Below are positions 47,676-59,319 of a stretch of DNA of 64,000 nucleotides, piece after piece. Location of the stretch: positions 5,316,046 to 5,380,045 of the forward strand of contig OX422214.1 in NCBI GenBank assembly GCA_949130495.1. The letters run 5' to 3'. Below the pieces are notes generated by a model that saw nothing but the letters and a program-made list of their open reading frames with translations, made no database searches and was not told the DNA's origin. The translations under genes and the position numbers were made by a program. The DNA is from Sambucus nigra (lineage: Eukaryota > Streptophyta > Magnoliopsida > Dipsacales > Adoxaceae). Position 1 is the first letter of the stretch; each line of letters begins with the position of its first letter.

Positions 47676-48953
47676 TGTAACAACCCGCGTAATTTTGGGC
47701 TATTTTCAAAATAAAGAGGAAAAATAAAGTTTTTGATAAAATTATTTTTATTTCTCAAATATGTTGGTTATTATTTTTAAAGGTGAGAATTTCAAACGGT
47801 TTCGAAAACGGAGTTAAAACGGATTTTAAAATGATTTTTAAATGTTTTTAACTCTTGGAGTTGTTTTGACTTCCAACTCTTCATTTATTTGCCTTATTTA
47901 AAGGAGTCTTTTGGATTCCAACTCTTCATTTCTTTGCATTATAAAAGGAAGTCGTGGGCAAGCCTTTTAACCTACTTTTGGCACAACTTTTGGCAGCAAA
48001 TATATTTTATATTCCTCTTCTTTTTATATACACATTGGCCCTTAAGATTTGTGAGTTCCAACCTTAGATTAGAGGTGTTCTTGGGGCTATTTTGTTGGAG
48101 GTTCTTGGAGGAGATTTTATAGATCTTTTGTGTTGATCTTGAGGATGTGATTATGATTTCTAGGCAGATCTATAGTTGGTTTCTCATCATGGTTTGAGGT
48201 ATGGGGTATTACACAATATGCTCCTTAAATCTCGCGAGTGTCATTCTCTTTGAATTCTTATTAATTGAACTCATATTTGAATTGTTAAATTCATTGAAAT
48301 CAGGAAAATAATTGTTGAAATTATTTTGATTCATGTGGTATCATTATATTGTTGATGAGAACGTTGTCATGAGATTTTAATATGGCACGGATGTTGGGCA
48401 CCCGCCAAAATTCCTGTTTCCCGGGCTATGGCTTGATAAAGCATATACGGATGTGGTGAGGCCTGGTGACCCGGCTAAAGTGTTGTTGAAAAATTATAAT
48501 GATGAATGCTTTGAGATTTGCATTTTGATTTGAATATTCGTACTCGTGTTGTTACGTTTTATTCATCGCTAACTTATATTTGTTGACCATCTTTCCTGTC
48601 GTATTGTGTACTTCCCCATATTTTTTTTTAGTTGGCAGGTTAGCGTGGATTTGGGATGCTACGGACCAATTGAGATGATTTTTAGCGTGGATTATATTGG
48701 GGAGAATTTTTAATTCAAGTTGGAAGAATTGTATTATTTTGATGTATAGAGCTTTGGAGATTTGTACTTTTATTCGAGTTAGATGTTGTATTTATTCGAG
48801 AGACTTGGTATTTATTTGAAGAAATTGAGATTTGTAGTTTCTCTTTTGTTGTTGTGGGACTTAGATGCTCTATACCTTGTTATATTGTGGATTTAGTTTA
48901 GTTTTATCGTATTAGCGCTCCGTTCGCTCTCCCCGGGCGGGCGGGGTGTTACA
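47676..48953 (+). repeat. 3' LTR of element F
   Basis: 1,278 bases, nearly identical to the 5' LTR. Differences include GGCGAG vs GGTGAG, GAGCACGTTATC vs GAGAACGTTGTC and GGGTGGGCGGGATG vs GGGCGGGCGGGGTG. It ends directly at the duplication TCCTA. Confidence 0.92.
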
Positions 48954-49015
48954 TCCTATGCATTTAAACTGGATTAAACAAAAAGGGGACAAATATGCAG
49001 TTTTCCAGGAGGGGT

Positions 49016-49102
49016 TGATTGATCGAGGAAAGGGGGTCGATCGATCAATCATCGATCGATCGATCCTCGATCAATCGATGGTCTCGATCGATCGATCGAT
49101 CA
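49016..49102. repeat. TCGATCGATCGA word cluster in the 5' LTR of element A
   Basis: At least five overlapping or adjacent ATCGAT/TCGATCGA palindromes within 87 bases, including a 20-base ATCGATCGATCGATC-type run. It is longer than the cluster in the other LTR (36976-37048), so the array has changed length since insertion. Confidence 0.88.
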
Positions 49103-50256
49103 AGAAGTTCTTGCTCAGAATCTGCAAATTCGACCTACGTGTTTCATCCAACAATTTTCTCCAAAACTCCATTAATGATCCCCAAACTCCCAAACAAGGT
49201 TTCTAATAGTCATATATAGCTATATACATTATTTCTTACGTGAAACATGTTCAAATACAGCCACGAGATTTAATTAATGGTGTAAATTAACCCAATTATG
49301 AAGAACCCTAATTTTTCATGAAACTTTCATTCTTCAAATTCTTTCCCAGATTTCTTGTTTCTCAATCCATACAATTTCGTGGGTAATCCTTTAAATGTGA
49401 TTGAGATGTCCAGAATATATCAAATTCCTTTAAAACTTTAAATTTAAATTCTCTAAGTGATCGAATTCTTCCATGAAACACTCTATTAACAATCCTAATC
49501 TGACATGGCTGAAACATTAACTAAAAACAAAGCAAGATAGATACTTCCCTAGAATTCAAGGGTCTGATTTGTTGATGAAAAAGGTATGGTCGCGTTCCTC
49601 GTCGTGCGATCTACGTTTTGGTGGCGGTGGTGGTGCAATCGAGTGAGTCCTTGACCTTGGATTGCTTAGAAAGCTCTCCACCTACTTCTCTTATGGACGT
49701 TCTTAGGTTCTGTGTTTGTTAATCCTAAAAGAAAACTCCTAATGGATGATATATCCTAAGGAAATTCGTGTGTTTAATTACCCAAAAATACAAAATGTCC
49801 ATAATACCCTCCCGGGATGCCGATTTGGCCTAAAAACGCCCCGAGACCCAAACTAAATCCCCGGGTATATTTTTCTGAAAATCTCGACCCTTCCGGACAC
49901 ATTGGTGCACTCAAAATGACCATATGGGCAACTTATAATTTATTCACTTTATATTATAATAGTTTAGTCCTGACATGACACAGGCACGTCCCGACTTAAT
50001 TTCCACAATTGTCAAATTATACACTCGTGACAATTTTAATAAATTCGGTTATACATATACCTTTACCCATTAAATAATATTCAAAAAAATTCCAATGATT
50101 ACTAACTCTCATCGTGCTAGTAAATATTTAAAATAAATTTCCTGATTAATATTAAATTAATATCTCAGTTTAAATTTAAAAAATCCTCAAATTTAAAATC
50201 CATAAAAATACGGGGTATTACAGAAAATAGTTATTATTTAAATAGATTGTGTAGTG

Positions 50257-50258
<2 letters not shown>

Positions 50259-50297
<39 letters not shown>
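50259..50297. repeat. (GT)n microsatellite
   Basis: About 39 bases of uninterrupted GT repeats, 36 bases right of element A. Confidence 0.97.
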
Positions 50298-50298
<1 letters not shown>

Positions 50299-51211
50299 AT
50301 AATATGGGCAAATAATATATATGTACAAAGTTGGACCTGTTCACTCGGACGACAGTCCAAGTGAGCGTATGTACTTGTACGAAGAGATTAAAAGTCCAAA
50401 TAGTTTGTACAAGGATAAGGAAGGATTTTACCTCTTATGAAGGCTCGATGTGAGATTTTTTAACTCCATTTTGATGTCTCAAAATGGGTTTAGAACTGAA
50501 AATGTAGAGAGGTTTGTGTTCATGAAAGGTGATTTCATCAAATGGGTTCACTCATAAAACCACTTTAATGGATAAAAAGTATTGAGACTTTTAACATTAA
50601 GAACAAAATAGTAGGGAAAATCCCCGGATCTAGTAATCATCCCACCTACGTTTATGTATTTCTTAAATATTTACGTGTTTAGTTTTTCATATTTGTAGAA
50701 ATAAAAATAAAAATAAGTAAATATGTACAAGATATAACTTGAGGTTTAGGGATGGATCCCCTATTACATCTATGTATCTAATATTGGCAGAATCCAAGTC
50801 AATGTAACTCACACAAGACCTTTAGAAAAAATATGAACGGGGGAAGATAATGGGTGGTGTTTTAGAACAACACCACCCTTTTTAGGTATAAACTTTCAAA
50901 ATAAAGTAGTTGGAGGGAACATGTGATGTCACACGAAAACCTTTCCATTTCAGCAATATTTCGTCTTAAAATAGTCCTTTTAAGAAGTAAATATGCCGCT
51001 TATTTGGTAGTAAGGAGTTTTTTTTTTTAAAACTTGCATTTTTTTTTAGCTTTGGGGTTTATATATGAAGATGGGAAAGTGTAGGAGATTTGGGTAAAAA
51101 ATGGAAGTTTGGTTAAAGAGGGGTTTGGAAGGCAAAAGGAAAGAGTTTTGCGTCTTTTTTATAGAGAGATTGATGGAGCCTCTACTTATAAGAAAACAAC
51201 TAGGGGTGTAT

Positions 51212-51276
51212 GATCGGTGGGTCTACCCCGATAGGATCGGTCGGTCCGAGCACACTTCCCTAGGGACCGATCGGTC
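51212..51276. repeat. CCGATCGG word cluster
   Basis: GATCGGT, GGATCGGTCGGTCC and the 12-base palindrome GACCGATCGGTC (51265-51276) lie within 65 bases, and a CCCCGATA word precedes. This is the same style of cluster as in the LTRs but with another word, in a sequence not yet assigned to an LTR. Confidence 0.75.
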
Positions 51277-53025
51277 ATTAGGGCGTGTTTTAAGGTTGGA
51301 CATTGTTTATAGGCCTGTGTCGTGTTTTTTTTCCTTTGGTGGAGAAGGTTTAAACCACGAGTTTCATGATTTGATTTGGGCTTTTGGGAGGGTGGAGGTT
51401 TACATAATAGTCTTCCAGTGTTTTGAGGGAGCATAATGGGTGTGACACCCTGCCTAATAAAATACCGGGTGATCAGTCCTATACCAAATTAAAACAGAAA
51501 TCCCAGTTGGATCATCCTCAGTATCATTGTCGAAAATTTTTTAAGACTTACTAACCACCTAGTATTCCAAAAGCTTGTGCCAATTTTAACTTTTTAATTA
51601 AACCAAAATAGTACATGCGGAACTAAAATATAAACCATTCACACAACTGAATGAAAATAAACTGAATCATAATTACACAACTTGTCGAATAAATCACCGG
51701 CCACCAAAGAAATAATCCAATACAAAAATTCAACAACTGAATAAAATACACCGGAAAACTGTACCGAGAATTCTGGGCGACAAGCCCTAAATAAAACTAA
51801 AACTAAAACATGATTCCTACTCTAGGAATGAATGAATGATGCGTTTAATCCAAACTCCTGTTAGCATCAATATGCCGCAGCTCCGTGTCCCTGGAATAGA
51901 ATATCAATCTTGGTGTCCCTGTGGATGGACACCTAAAAGGTTTTGAAAATAGTTTTATAGCAAGGGTTAGAACCCAAAACATTTTGAAAATATTTAGCAA
52001 GTGAGTTAACTGCAGTAATTTAAAATGCATGAATGCGCTTCATATTTAAGTTAGTGTCGCACTCCCTTGTGGACAATCTCACCCCTCCACTATTGTGCAC
52101 ACCTACCGGTTACCTTAACCCCACCTAGTTGTGCTACCCCATTCAACTAATCCTGGTATAACCTTCCCTTTCCATACTACTCTAACCCGAGTATAATGAT
52201 TTCCTGAATTATAAGTTATTACACGATTAACTTAATTAATTCCTTCTTAATGAATATCATATAACCGTAACACAAGTTATACAACGTAAATCCATCTCAC
52301 ACTGTATTATTCCCACAAATGAATAACTTAATTAATTTCTCATTAATTAACAGCATATAACTGTAACCCGAGTTATATAAGGTAAATACATCACACGCTG
52401 TATTTTCACCTACATATAATATTTACTACCATATTATACGTACTTTTACTAACATCCACACATATATCATACGTGTATCCATCCTTCCGAGTATCCCCTC
52501 ACCGAATGATTCCCTCTAAAATGCTATCTCACTAGGTGTGCTCACAAAACCTAGTTTCCCCAAGTTGGAATTGCTCACCAACTTGGACCAAAATATAAAC
52601 GAAGTGGAGGCGGTTATATTCCTTCCCTGAAAGTGAGATAAATCCCTCACCCATATATATACCGGACGCTATGACCTGGGGATATACTCGCCCTACTCCT
52701 CAAGCTAGGGGACTCACCCACATCGCGCAACCTCCCTTGATAGCATTAGAGTATTTAAATTGAATAACTATCTAGTCACTGATATTTACTATCACACACA
52801 ATATATACACATATATATCTACTATCACTACCCGTATATATATACTATGAACCCCGATTTTACCGTGTACTCAAAATCCCGTACACTGCCTGTAATTTAA
52901 TGTCTCACACAATACAAACACACACACATATATATATATATATACTATCACTACACCGTATATATATATTAATAACCCCGGTTTTACCATGTACTCAAAA
53001 TTATGTACACTGCCTGTAATTTACT

Positions 53026-53675
53026 GAGTCTGTGGCCCGACTCAATGCAATTAATTTTCTCACTTAATAATTTGTCGTCTTCCCGAGTCTATGGTCCGAC
53101 TCTAATGAATTTAACTCACACTTCAATTTATATAAAACTTTCCCCGAGTCTATGGTCCGACTCCAATTAAATTAATTGACACACTTATTAATTTAATACC
53201 TTCCCGAGTCTATCACCCGACTCTAATTAAATTAATTGACACACATATTAATTTAATACCTCCCCAAGTCTATCATCCGACTCTAATTAAATTAATTAAC
53301 ACACCTATTAATTTAATGCCGCCCCGAGTCTATCGTCCGACTATAATTTAATTAATTTACCCATTAATTAATCAATAAAAATCCGAGTCTGTTGTCCGAC
53401 TCTAATATAATTAATTTACACATTAATTAATTAAATCCTACCCGAGACCAAAATCCGACTCTAATTAAATTAATTAATAAACTTATTAATTTAATACTAC
53501 CCGAGTCTATAATCGGACTCTTATTAAATTAATTCTCACTCTTATTAATTTAATACTACCCGAGTCTACAATCCGACTCTTATTAAATTAATTCTCACTC
53601 TTATTAATTTAATACTACCCGAGTCTACAATCCGACTCTAATTAAATTAATTAACGCATTTATTAATTTAATAAC
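53026..53675. repeat. Minisatellite of about 60 bases, 11 copies, each with GAGTC...GACTC inverted repeat
   Basis: Each unit contains GAGTCTAT-NN-TCCGACTC, in which GAGTC and GACTC are complementary, followed by an AT-rich spacer of the type TAATTAAATTAATT-NACACA-CTTATTAATTTAATA. Eleven units can be counted by the GAGTC/GACTC pairs (near 53026, 53085, 53147, 53207, 53267, 53327, 53384, 53443, 53503, 53563 and 53621). Two isolated decayed pairs follow near 53739 and 53979. The other LTR shows the first five units (59400-59660) before it is cut by element D. Confidence 0.92.
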
Positions 53676-54283
53676 TTGGTGTCACCCAACCATTATCCCC
53701 GGACTCACTTACTTGGCCCGTAACTTAATATTTCTCGAGTCTACGTTCCGACTCGAAATTAATTACACTCTCTCAAAAATAAATTTAATACTTTGGTGTC
53801 ACATAACCAACATACCCGGACTCACTCACTCGGTCCATTTTTACATCTCATAATTTCTTTCCCACAATTTTCTCCCACAATGTGTCACACATTTATCTCC
53901 ATAATTTCCCAATTACATTTACCAATAATTACCAACATACCAGGACTCGCCCACTTGGTCCATAATTAAATATTTCTCGAGTCTATATCCCGACTCAAAA
54001 TTAATTAGTTTATCTCCAAACTTAATTCACTACTTTGGGGTCGCATGACCAATATACCCAGATTCACTCACTTGATCCGTACCTCACTATTTTGGAATAA
54101 AATCTCTCAAATTCATCCATTAAATGCCCCACATAAACTCATCCTAGTCCCAATTACGTTCTCCCATAAATTCTAGGAATATTTGTTTCATAATTATTTA
54201 TCACTTTTTAATGTATGGGAATTAATTTCTAATTAAATCCCCCCTTATATGCAAACTGGGCGAACTGCACAGAATGTTGAATC

Positions 54284-54318
54284 ATCGATCGATCTAACCC
54301 CCTGGGTCGATCGATCGA
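54284..54318. repeat. TCGATCGATCGA words in the LTR of element C
   Basis: ATCGATCGAT (54284-54293) and TCGATCGATCGA (54307-54318), spaced by CTAACCCCCTGGG. The flanks contain CTGGGCGAACTGC, comparable to CTTGCCCAG near the cluster of element A. Confidence 0.85.
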
Positions 54319-55392
54319 ACATCCCTGACTTCGTCTTCTTCAATAGGCAGTTCCACCATTAACGAAAACCTCCAACTTTCATTCTTTCCCCTAGACTAAC
54401 CCAAGCCCAATCAACCCTATTTCTACATAAGAATAAGATCAAAGCACCTTATAGAACATAAAACTGAAATTAAATCTCACGATTTCCTACTTTTTTGCGA
54501 TTTAGGTATTATCCGGGTTTCAAATCCCCAATACGAATTTAATTCATTTTTATCAGTAATTAACCCTCTACTCTTACGGATTTTAGCATCTGATTCAGTT
54601 CTCTACATTCTAGAATAATAAACACGATCAATCTCCCCCCGTAATCTCATTAAGGTATATAAATTTACAAAAACCCAATTTAGATTTTGGTGACACACCC
54701 AAAACGAATTTTCATACACACATCACTATGATATGAATTAATTATCAATCTTTTAGAAATCAGAACAATTAACCACTTTCCTGTAAGTGTTCGTAGTGTC
54801 TGATCCGTTGTTGATGTCCCTTAATTTGGCTCCAATAACCTCCAATTTGTTCTTGATTTGATTTCCCCCAAATCTCCTCTCAAACCCTAGGTTTAGAGTA
54901 ATGTTGGCTACCATCCCTTAATCTCCCAATTAGGTTAAAAATCCTTAATCCCGTTTTGAGTCTAATGGGCTTAATTAAAGTGGCCCAACTCACCCCGTGT
55001 GGGCCCGACCATGCCCAAACAAACCTTGAGACCCAATTAGTACCCCCGGGTACTCTTTTCTTACTATCTCGACCCATCCAAACTCAACCGCGCCCTCAGA
55101 ATTGGTATCCGAATTAATTTATAAAAATCTTTATTTCACACCCAATTTAGTCTATACCGACTCCCGGTTGAGATAAGTGCATACCCCGTCATTAATACCC
55201 GAAATGACGTAATTAAATTATTACTATTCACTTAGTAAATAAATTTTCCTAAACATTAACCATTCACTTCCCGATTAATATTTAAATAAATATATTGTCA
55301 TAATTAATTCAATTCAAATTACGACACACCAGTAATTAAAAAAATTCCCGAATTAATTAAACATTAAATGCACAAAAATACGGGGTGCTACA

Positions 55393-55406
55393 TACTCCCC
55401 CCCTTA
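55393..55406 (-). other. Polypurine tract of element C
   Basis: The minus strand reads GTAAGGGGGGGAGTA directly before the 3' LTR. The adjacent AATTTCGAGGACGAAATT (minus strand, 55410-55430) is the usual end of the pol region in this clade. Confidence 0.8.
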
Positions 55407-56390
55407 CAAAGAAATTTCGTCCTCGAAATTAAGATAAACCTAGTGTTCCAGTATTCACATATTACTCACTAGTCATGTGCCTCCAAGCCCGCTATATCTA
55501 TCCCATCCGATTCTAACCATACGTTACACAAGTATGCATTTAACTTTACCAGGGTTCCCATACACCGTATACCCGTGCTTAACCGCACAAAATTTTTCCT
55601 TAATTAACCCGGGTGCCCATACACCCTATCCCCGCGCTCTACCGCACGAAAATTACCCGACTATGCTAGTCGTAGCCCGTAATATAACTTCGAACCCGTA
55701 GTCATATTATATATATATATATATATATATCTACCGCCCGGGTACCCAACCCAAGTGCTAACGTTCAAACCTCTCCCCATAAATACTTGTCTCCCAACGC
55801 AAAAGTATATACGCTTACCCTTACGCTACAGAAGACAACATGAAATACTGCGCCCTTACTACCACTAGTCCTTGCGCAAAATAAACCCCGAGCTATCTCT
55901 CTTTGCTCGAAAATTAATTTAACCACCCTGATTCACTTCAGTAAAGATCCCCACTTATCGGGATAAAATGTGAGAACACAAAACCTCACTATGTGCTATT
56001 GCACCACGTAATATAACATATATACCCACATATATATAGGCTATACGCCCTCTCAGGTGATACCTAGTACCAACCATACCCTGGTGTCGCGAACACCAAA
56101 ATTTAAGTCCACTATCCACAATATTTAATTCCATCGCTATGCAACCGATATTTTGAAAATATTATTAACCCTACTGCCATAATTCTCGAAAGTAGTAATT
56201 CCTCGCATAATTCAACCAATCACTAAGTGTACGCCTCCACTCTCCCGTGAAGATCACTAAGGAACTCCTCTACCCTACGGAAAGTTTACCCACATGCTAT
56301 GGCTGCTACCGCCAGCGCACCCACTAAGTTCGACTCACCTGCGAACTCTAGTGAAAAATAAGTCTTATACTGTGACATCCTCTTTGTCAC
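55407..56390 (-). mobile_element. Non-coding interior of element C
   Basis: About 980 bases without recognisable pol. It includes a (AT)n run at 55705-55730 and repeated phrases CCATACACC(G/C)TAT-CCCG (near 55558 and 55616). It occupies the place where protease, RT and integrase would be. Confidence 0.6.
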
Positions 56391-57401
56391 TCAAAAATAT
56401 ACCCATGCCCTAGGGAAAAAATAATTACCTCTATACGCCAGCTGCAACGAATGGTTCTCGGGTTCCGGAGAAGCTTCTCCCTGCCTGAATGCACCCGTGA
56501 CTTGCTTTAGTGGTTGTACATCTAGGACCTCGTCCTGTAGTTGACCCTTGCCTCGCTTAAGGCAATATCTCTTCATGTGTCTCGCTTTTACCACAAAAGA
56601 AACACTTTCTAATATGTTCACCCTGCCACTGATCCCTTCCATGAAAACCTTATTGGAATTCCTGGCCATCCCGTCGATAGCCTCCAGTTCTAGATCGTTT
56701 GGCATGATTTCCCTACCGAAAATCCTGCCCCAGATCTCCCCCAGTCTGCAGCTGGGATACCCCACTGGTATTGTTCATTTTTGCCTCATCTGACTGGATA
56801 ATCCCCACTCCCCTCCCGCTTCCTTTCGCGGGGAAGCGATATTCCCGACAGTGCTAGAATGTTGCGTTAATGACATCAGTATAATCTATAAATCCGGAAT
56901 TATGAATTAAATGTTGTCTGATTCTCCAGACTAACCCATCCATAAACTTTGTTTTCTTTCTCTTTTCCTCACTTACCTCATCCGGTACAAAAATTTTGCT
57001 AACGAGTGAATTCTTCCTCGTAATCGACCACTTAACGGTCCCCTTTGAGTCACCTCACAAAATTTTCTCCTCGTTTCGGTCTCAACCGCTGGAGGAAAAT
57101 ACTTGCGGTCCAACCACACCCAAAACTCTACAATGGCTAGTGTGTCCATTTCCTCAACTGTGGTGATCGACTCCCACCACTGTAGCGCTGCTCCCACTAA
57201 ACTAAAAGTGGTTAGCATTTGCTTTCGCACCTTATCGCAATCTCCCATGCGTAGGTGACGCTGGATATATCTCTTCCTTGACACGCTAGCACTACATCTG
57301 AACCCCCCGCAACTCTGGTGGGTTCCCACTAAAATAACCTCCGTTTCTTGTTTCCACCCCGACGACCATGCGTGAGTCTGAACACTCGGCGCCACTAACA
57401 C
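56391..57401 (-). pseudogene. Gag remnant of element C
   Basis: The upstream frame 57401-56973 carries QRHLRMGDCDKVRKQML, LQWWESITTVEEMDTL and DRKYFPPAVETETRRKF, clearly the capsid region of the same Gag family as elements A and D. The second frame, 56765-56391, has a decayed zinc knuckle (VSFVVKARHMKRYCLKRGKG; two Cys lost). A frameshift around 56970 and other breaks separate them. Gag of this type packages the element's RNA. No intact start is visible. Confidence 0.75.
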
Positions 57402-57766
57402 TTGTGGCTGATCCCGTCGAAACTACCTTGCCGTTGTGACCACCATCGTCTCAACCGCCCACATCACTAGTTTAGTTACCTGTGCTGCCAAAATCATCTC
57501 TGGCCATTGCTACGGTAGCTCTTGCTCCTAACGAGCCTCCTTCGTCTCATCTCTCCCTGCTACCCTAGATGCTCTCTCTCTCCTGGGCGTCATCTGGAAT
57601 GATAATCGAATTTCGTATGAGTTCACTCTCAAATATAAATTTCGCAGAAGAACATATATGCGCATAGGTATGAGAATTCAACAATCCTATAATAGGGCTC
57701 TATATCAAAGATTGTCAAGAAGAAATGTGAAAAGCCGCATAGATCCTAAGGACACTAGAACCTGAT

Positions 57767-57778
57767 GCTCTGATACCA
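57767..57778 (-). other. Primer binding site of element C (tRNA-iMet)
   Basis: TGGTATCAGAGC on the minus strand two bases after the LTR end, followed by ATCAGGTTCTAG. Confidence 0.9.
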
Positions 57779-57780
57779 TC

Positions 57781-59259
57781 TGTGACACCCCGCCTAATAA
57801 AATACTGGGTGATCAGTCCTATACCAAATTAAAACAGGAATCCCAGTTGGATCATCCTCAGCATCACTGTCGAAAACTTTTTAAGACTTACTAACCACCT
57901 AGTATTCCAAAAGCTGGTGCCAATTTTAACTTTTTAATTAAATCAAAACTGTACATGCGGAATTAAAATATAAACCATTCACACAACTGAATGAAAATAA
58001 ACTGAATCATAATTACACAACTTGCCGAATAAATCACCGGCCACCAAAGAAATAATCGAATACAAATATTCAACACCTGAATAAAATACAACGGAAAACT
58101 GTACCGAGAAGTCTGGGCGACAAGCCCTAAATAAAACTAAAACTGAAATATGATTCCTACTCTAGGAATGAATGAATGATGCGTCTAATCCAAACTCCTG
58201 TTAGCATCCACATATGTCGCAGCTCCGTGTCCCTGGAATAGAATATCAATCTTGGCGTCCCTGTGGCTGGACACCTAAAAGGTTTTGAAAATAGTTTTAT
58301 AGCAAGGGTTAGAACCCAAAATATTTAGAAAATATTTAGCAAGTGAGTTAACTGCAGTAATTTAAAATGCATGAATGCACTTCATATTTAAGTTAGTGTC
58401 GCACTCCCTTGTGGACAATCTCACCCCTCCACTATTGTGCACACCTACCGGTTACCTTAACCCCACCTAGTTGTGCTACCCCGTTCAACTAATCCTGGTA
58501 TAACCTTCCCTTGCCATACTACTCTAACCTGAGTATAATGATTTCCTGAATTATAAGTTATTACACGATTAACTTAATTAATTCCTTCTTAATGAATATC
58601 ATATAACCGTAACACAAGTTATACAAAGTAAATCCATCTCACACTGTATTATTCCCATAAATGAATAACTTAATTAATTTCTCATTAATTAACAGCATAT
58701 AACTGTAACCCGAGTTATATAAGGTAAATACATCACACACTGTATTTTCACCTACATATAATATTTACTACCATATTATACGTACTTTTACTAACATCCA
58801 CACATATATCATACGTGTATCCATCCTTCCGAGTATCCCCTCACTGAATGATTCCCTCTAAAATGCTATCTCACTAGGTGTGCTCACAAAACCTAGTTTC
58901 CCCAAGTTGGAATTGCTCACCAACTTGGACCAAAATATAAACGAAGTGGAGGCGGTTATATTCCTTCCCTGAAAGTGAGATAAATCCCTCACCCATATAT
59001 ATACCGGACGCTACGACCTGGGGATATACTCGCCCTACTCCTCAAGCTAGGGGACTCACCCACATCGTGCAACCTCCCTTGATAGCATTAGAGTATTTAA
59101 ATTGAATAAATATCTAGTCACTGATATTTACTATCACACACAATATATACACATATATATCTACTATCACAACCCGTATATATATACTATGAACCCCGAT
59201 TTTACCGTGTACTCAAAATCCCGTACACTGCCTGTAATTTAATGTCTCACACAATACAT

Positions 59260-59319
<60 letters not shown>

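Larger units (their letters stand above)
46158..48953 (+). mobile_element. Element F: internally deleted LTR retrotransposon with a 241-base interior, TSD TCCTA
   Basis: Two LTRs (46158-47434 and 47676-48953), both TGTAACAACCCG...GTTACA, differ at only about a dozen positions by eye. They flank 241 bases holding a PBS (TGGTATCAGAGC at 47437-47448) and the usual post-pol/PPT end (TTTCGAGGACGAAATTCC ... TTAGTGGAGAAG). The perfect 5-base duplication TCCTA (46153-46157 and 48954-48958) proves a single insertion in this form or a later precise internal deletion. Gag and pol are entirely absent. It is larger than a TRIM because its LTRs are 1.28 kb. Confidence 0.93.
44415..50222 (-). repeat. 5' LTR of element A, split by element F
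   Basis: The segments 44415-46157 and 48959-50222 together make an LTR of about 3.0 kb. The break is exactly at TCCTA, duplicated on both sides of the insertion. It matches the other LTR throughout. The outer end CGGGGTATTACA is followed by the element's GAAAA duplication. Short frames within are not genes. Confidence 0.9.
28047..50227 (-). mobile_element. Complete minus-strand chromovirus (element A) with nested insertions, TSD GAAAA
   Basis: The element spans 28052-50222. Its ends are TGTGACACCCCG on the left and CGGGGTATTACA on the right. The duplication GAAAA is present at 28047-28051 and 50223-50227, which proves that the two distant LTRs belong to one insertion. Without nested elements each LTR is about 3.0 kb. 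Order on the minus strand: 5' LTR, PBS for tRNA-iMet, gag, protease, RT, RNase H, integrase, chromodomain, PPT, 3' LTR. The C-terminal chromodomain and long LTRs suit the Tekay/Del clade of Ty3/gypsy. All coding parts carry stops and frameshifts. Confidence 0.9.
50228..51440. other. Non-coding flank of element A, possible Ogre/Tat-type remnant
   Basis: No supported gene. It contains a (GT)n tract and a set of palindromic CCGATCGG words. If element A is removed, this joins 27720-28046, which has phrases seen in Ogre/Tat leaders, so both flanks may be one older element. The 111-codon open frame at 51101-51436 has no recognisable similarity, and most of it overlaps the repeat words. Confidence 0.35.
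51441..55392 (-). repeat. 3' LTR of element C (3.95 kb)
   Basis: On the + strand it begins TGTGACACCCTGCC and ends CGGGGTGCTACA. It carries a 60-base minisatellite (53026-53675), several AT/CA microsatellites (near 52915-52945) and two TCGATCGA words at 54284-54318. The right end abuts a PPT on the minus strand. Confidence 0.88.

Noticed and set aside
46371..48122. A pair of 77-codon frames repeated 1.5 kb apart, suggesting a duplicated gene
   Set aside because: Both lie at the same place in the two LTRs of element F and have no recognisable similarity.
53026..53675. Possible CRISPR-like array with regular 60-base spacing
   Set aside because: The units repeat over their full length, there are no unique spacers and no cas genes, and the array lies in a plant LTR. 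It is a minisatellite.
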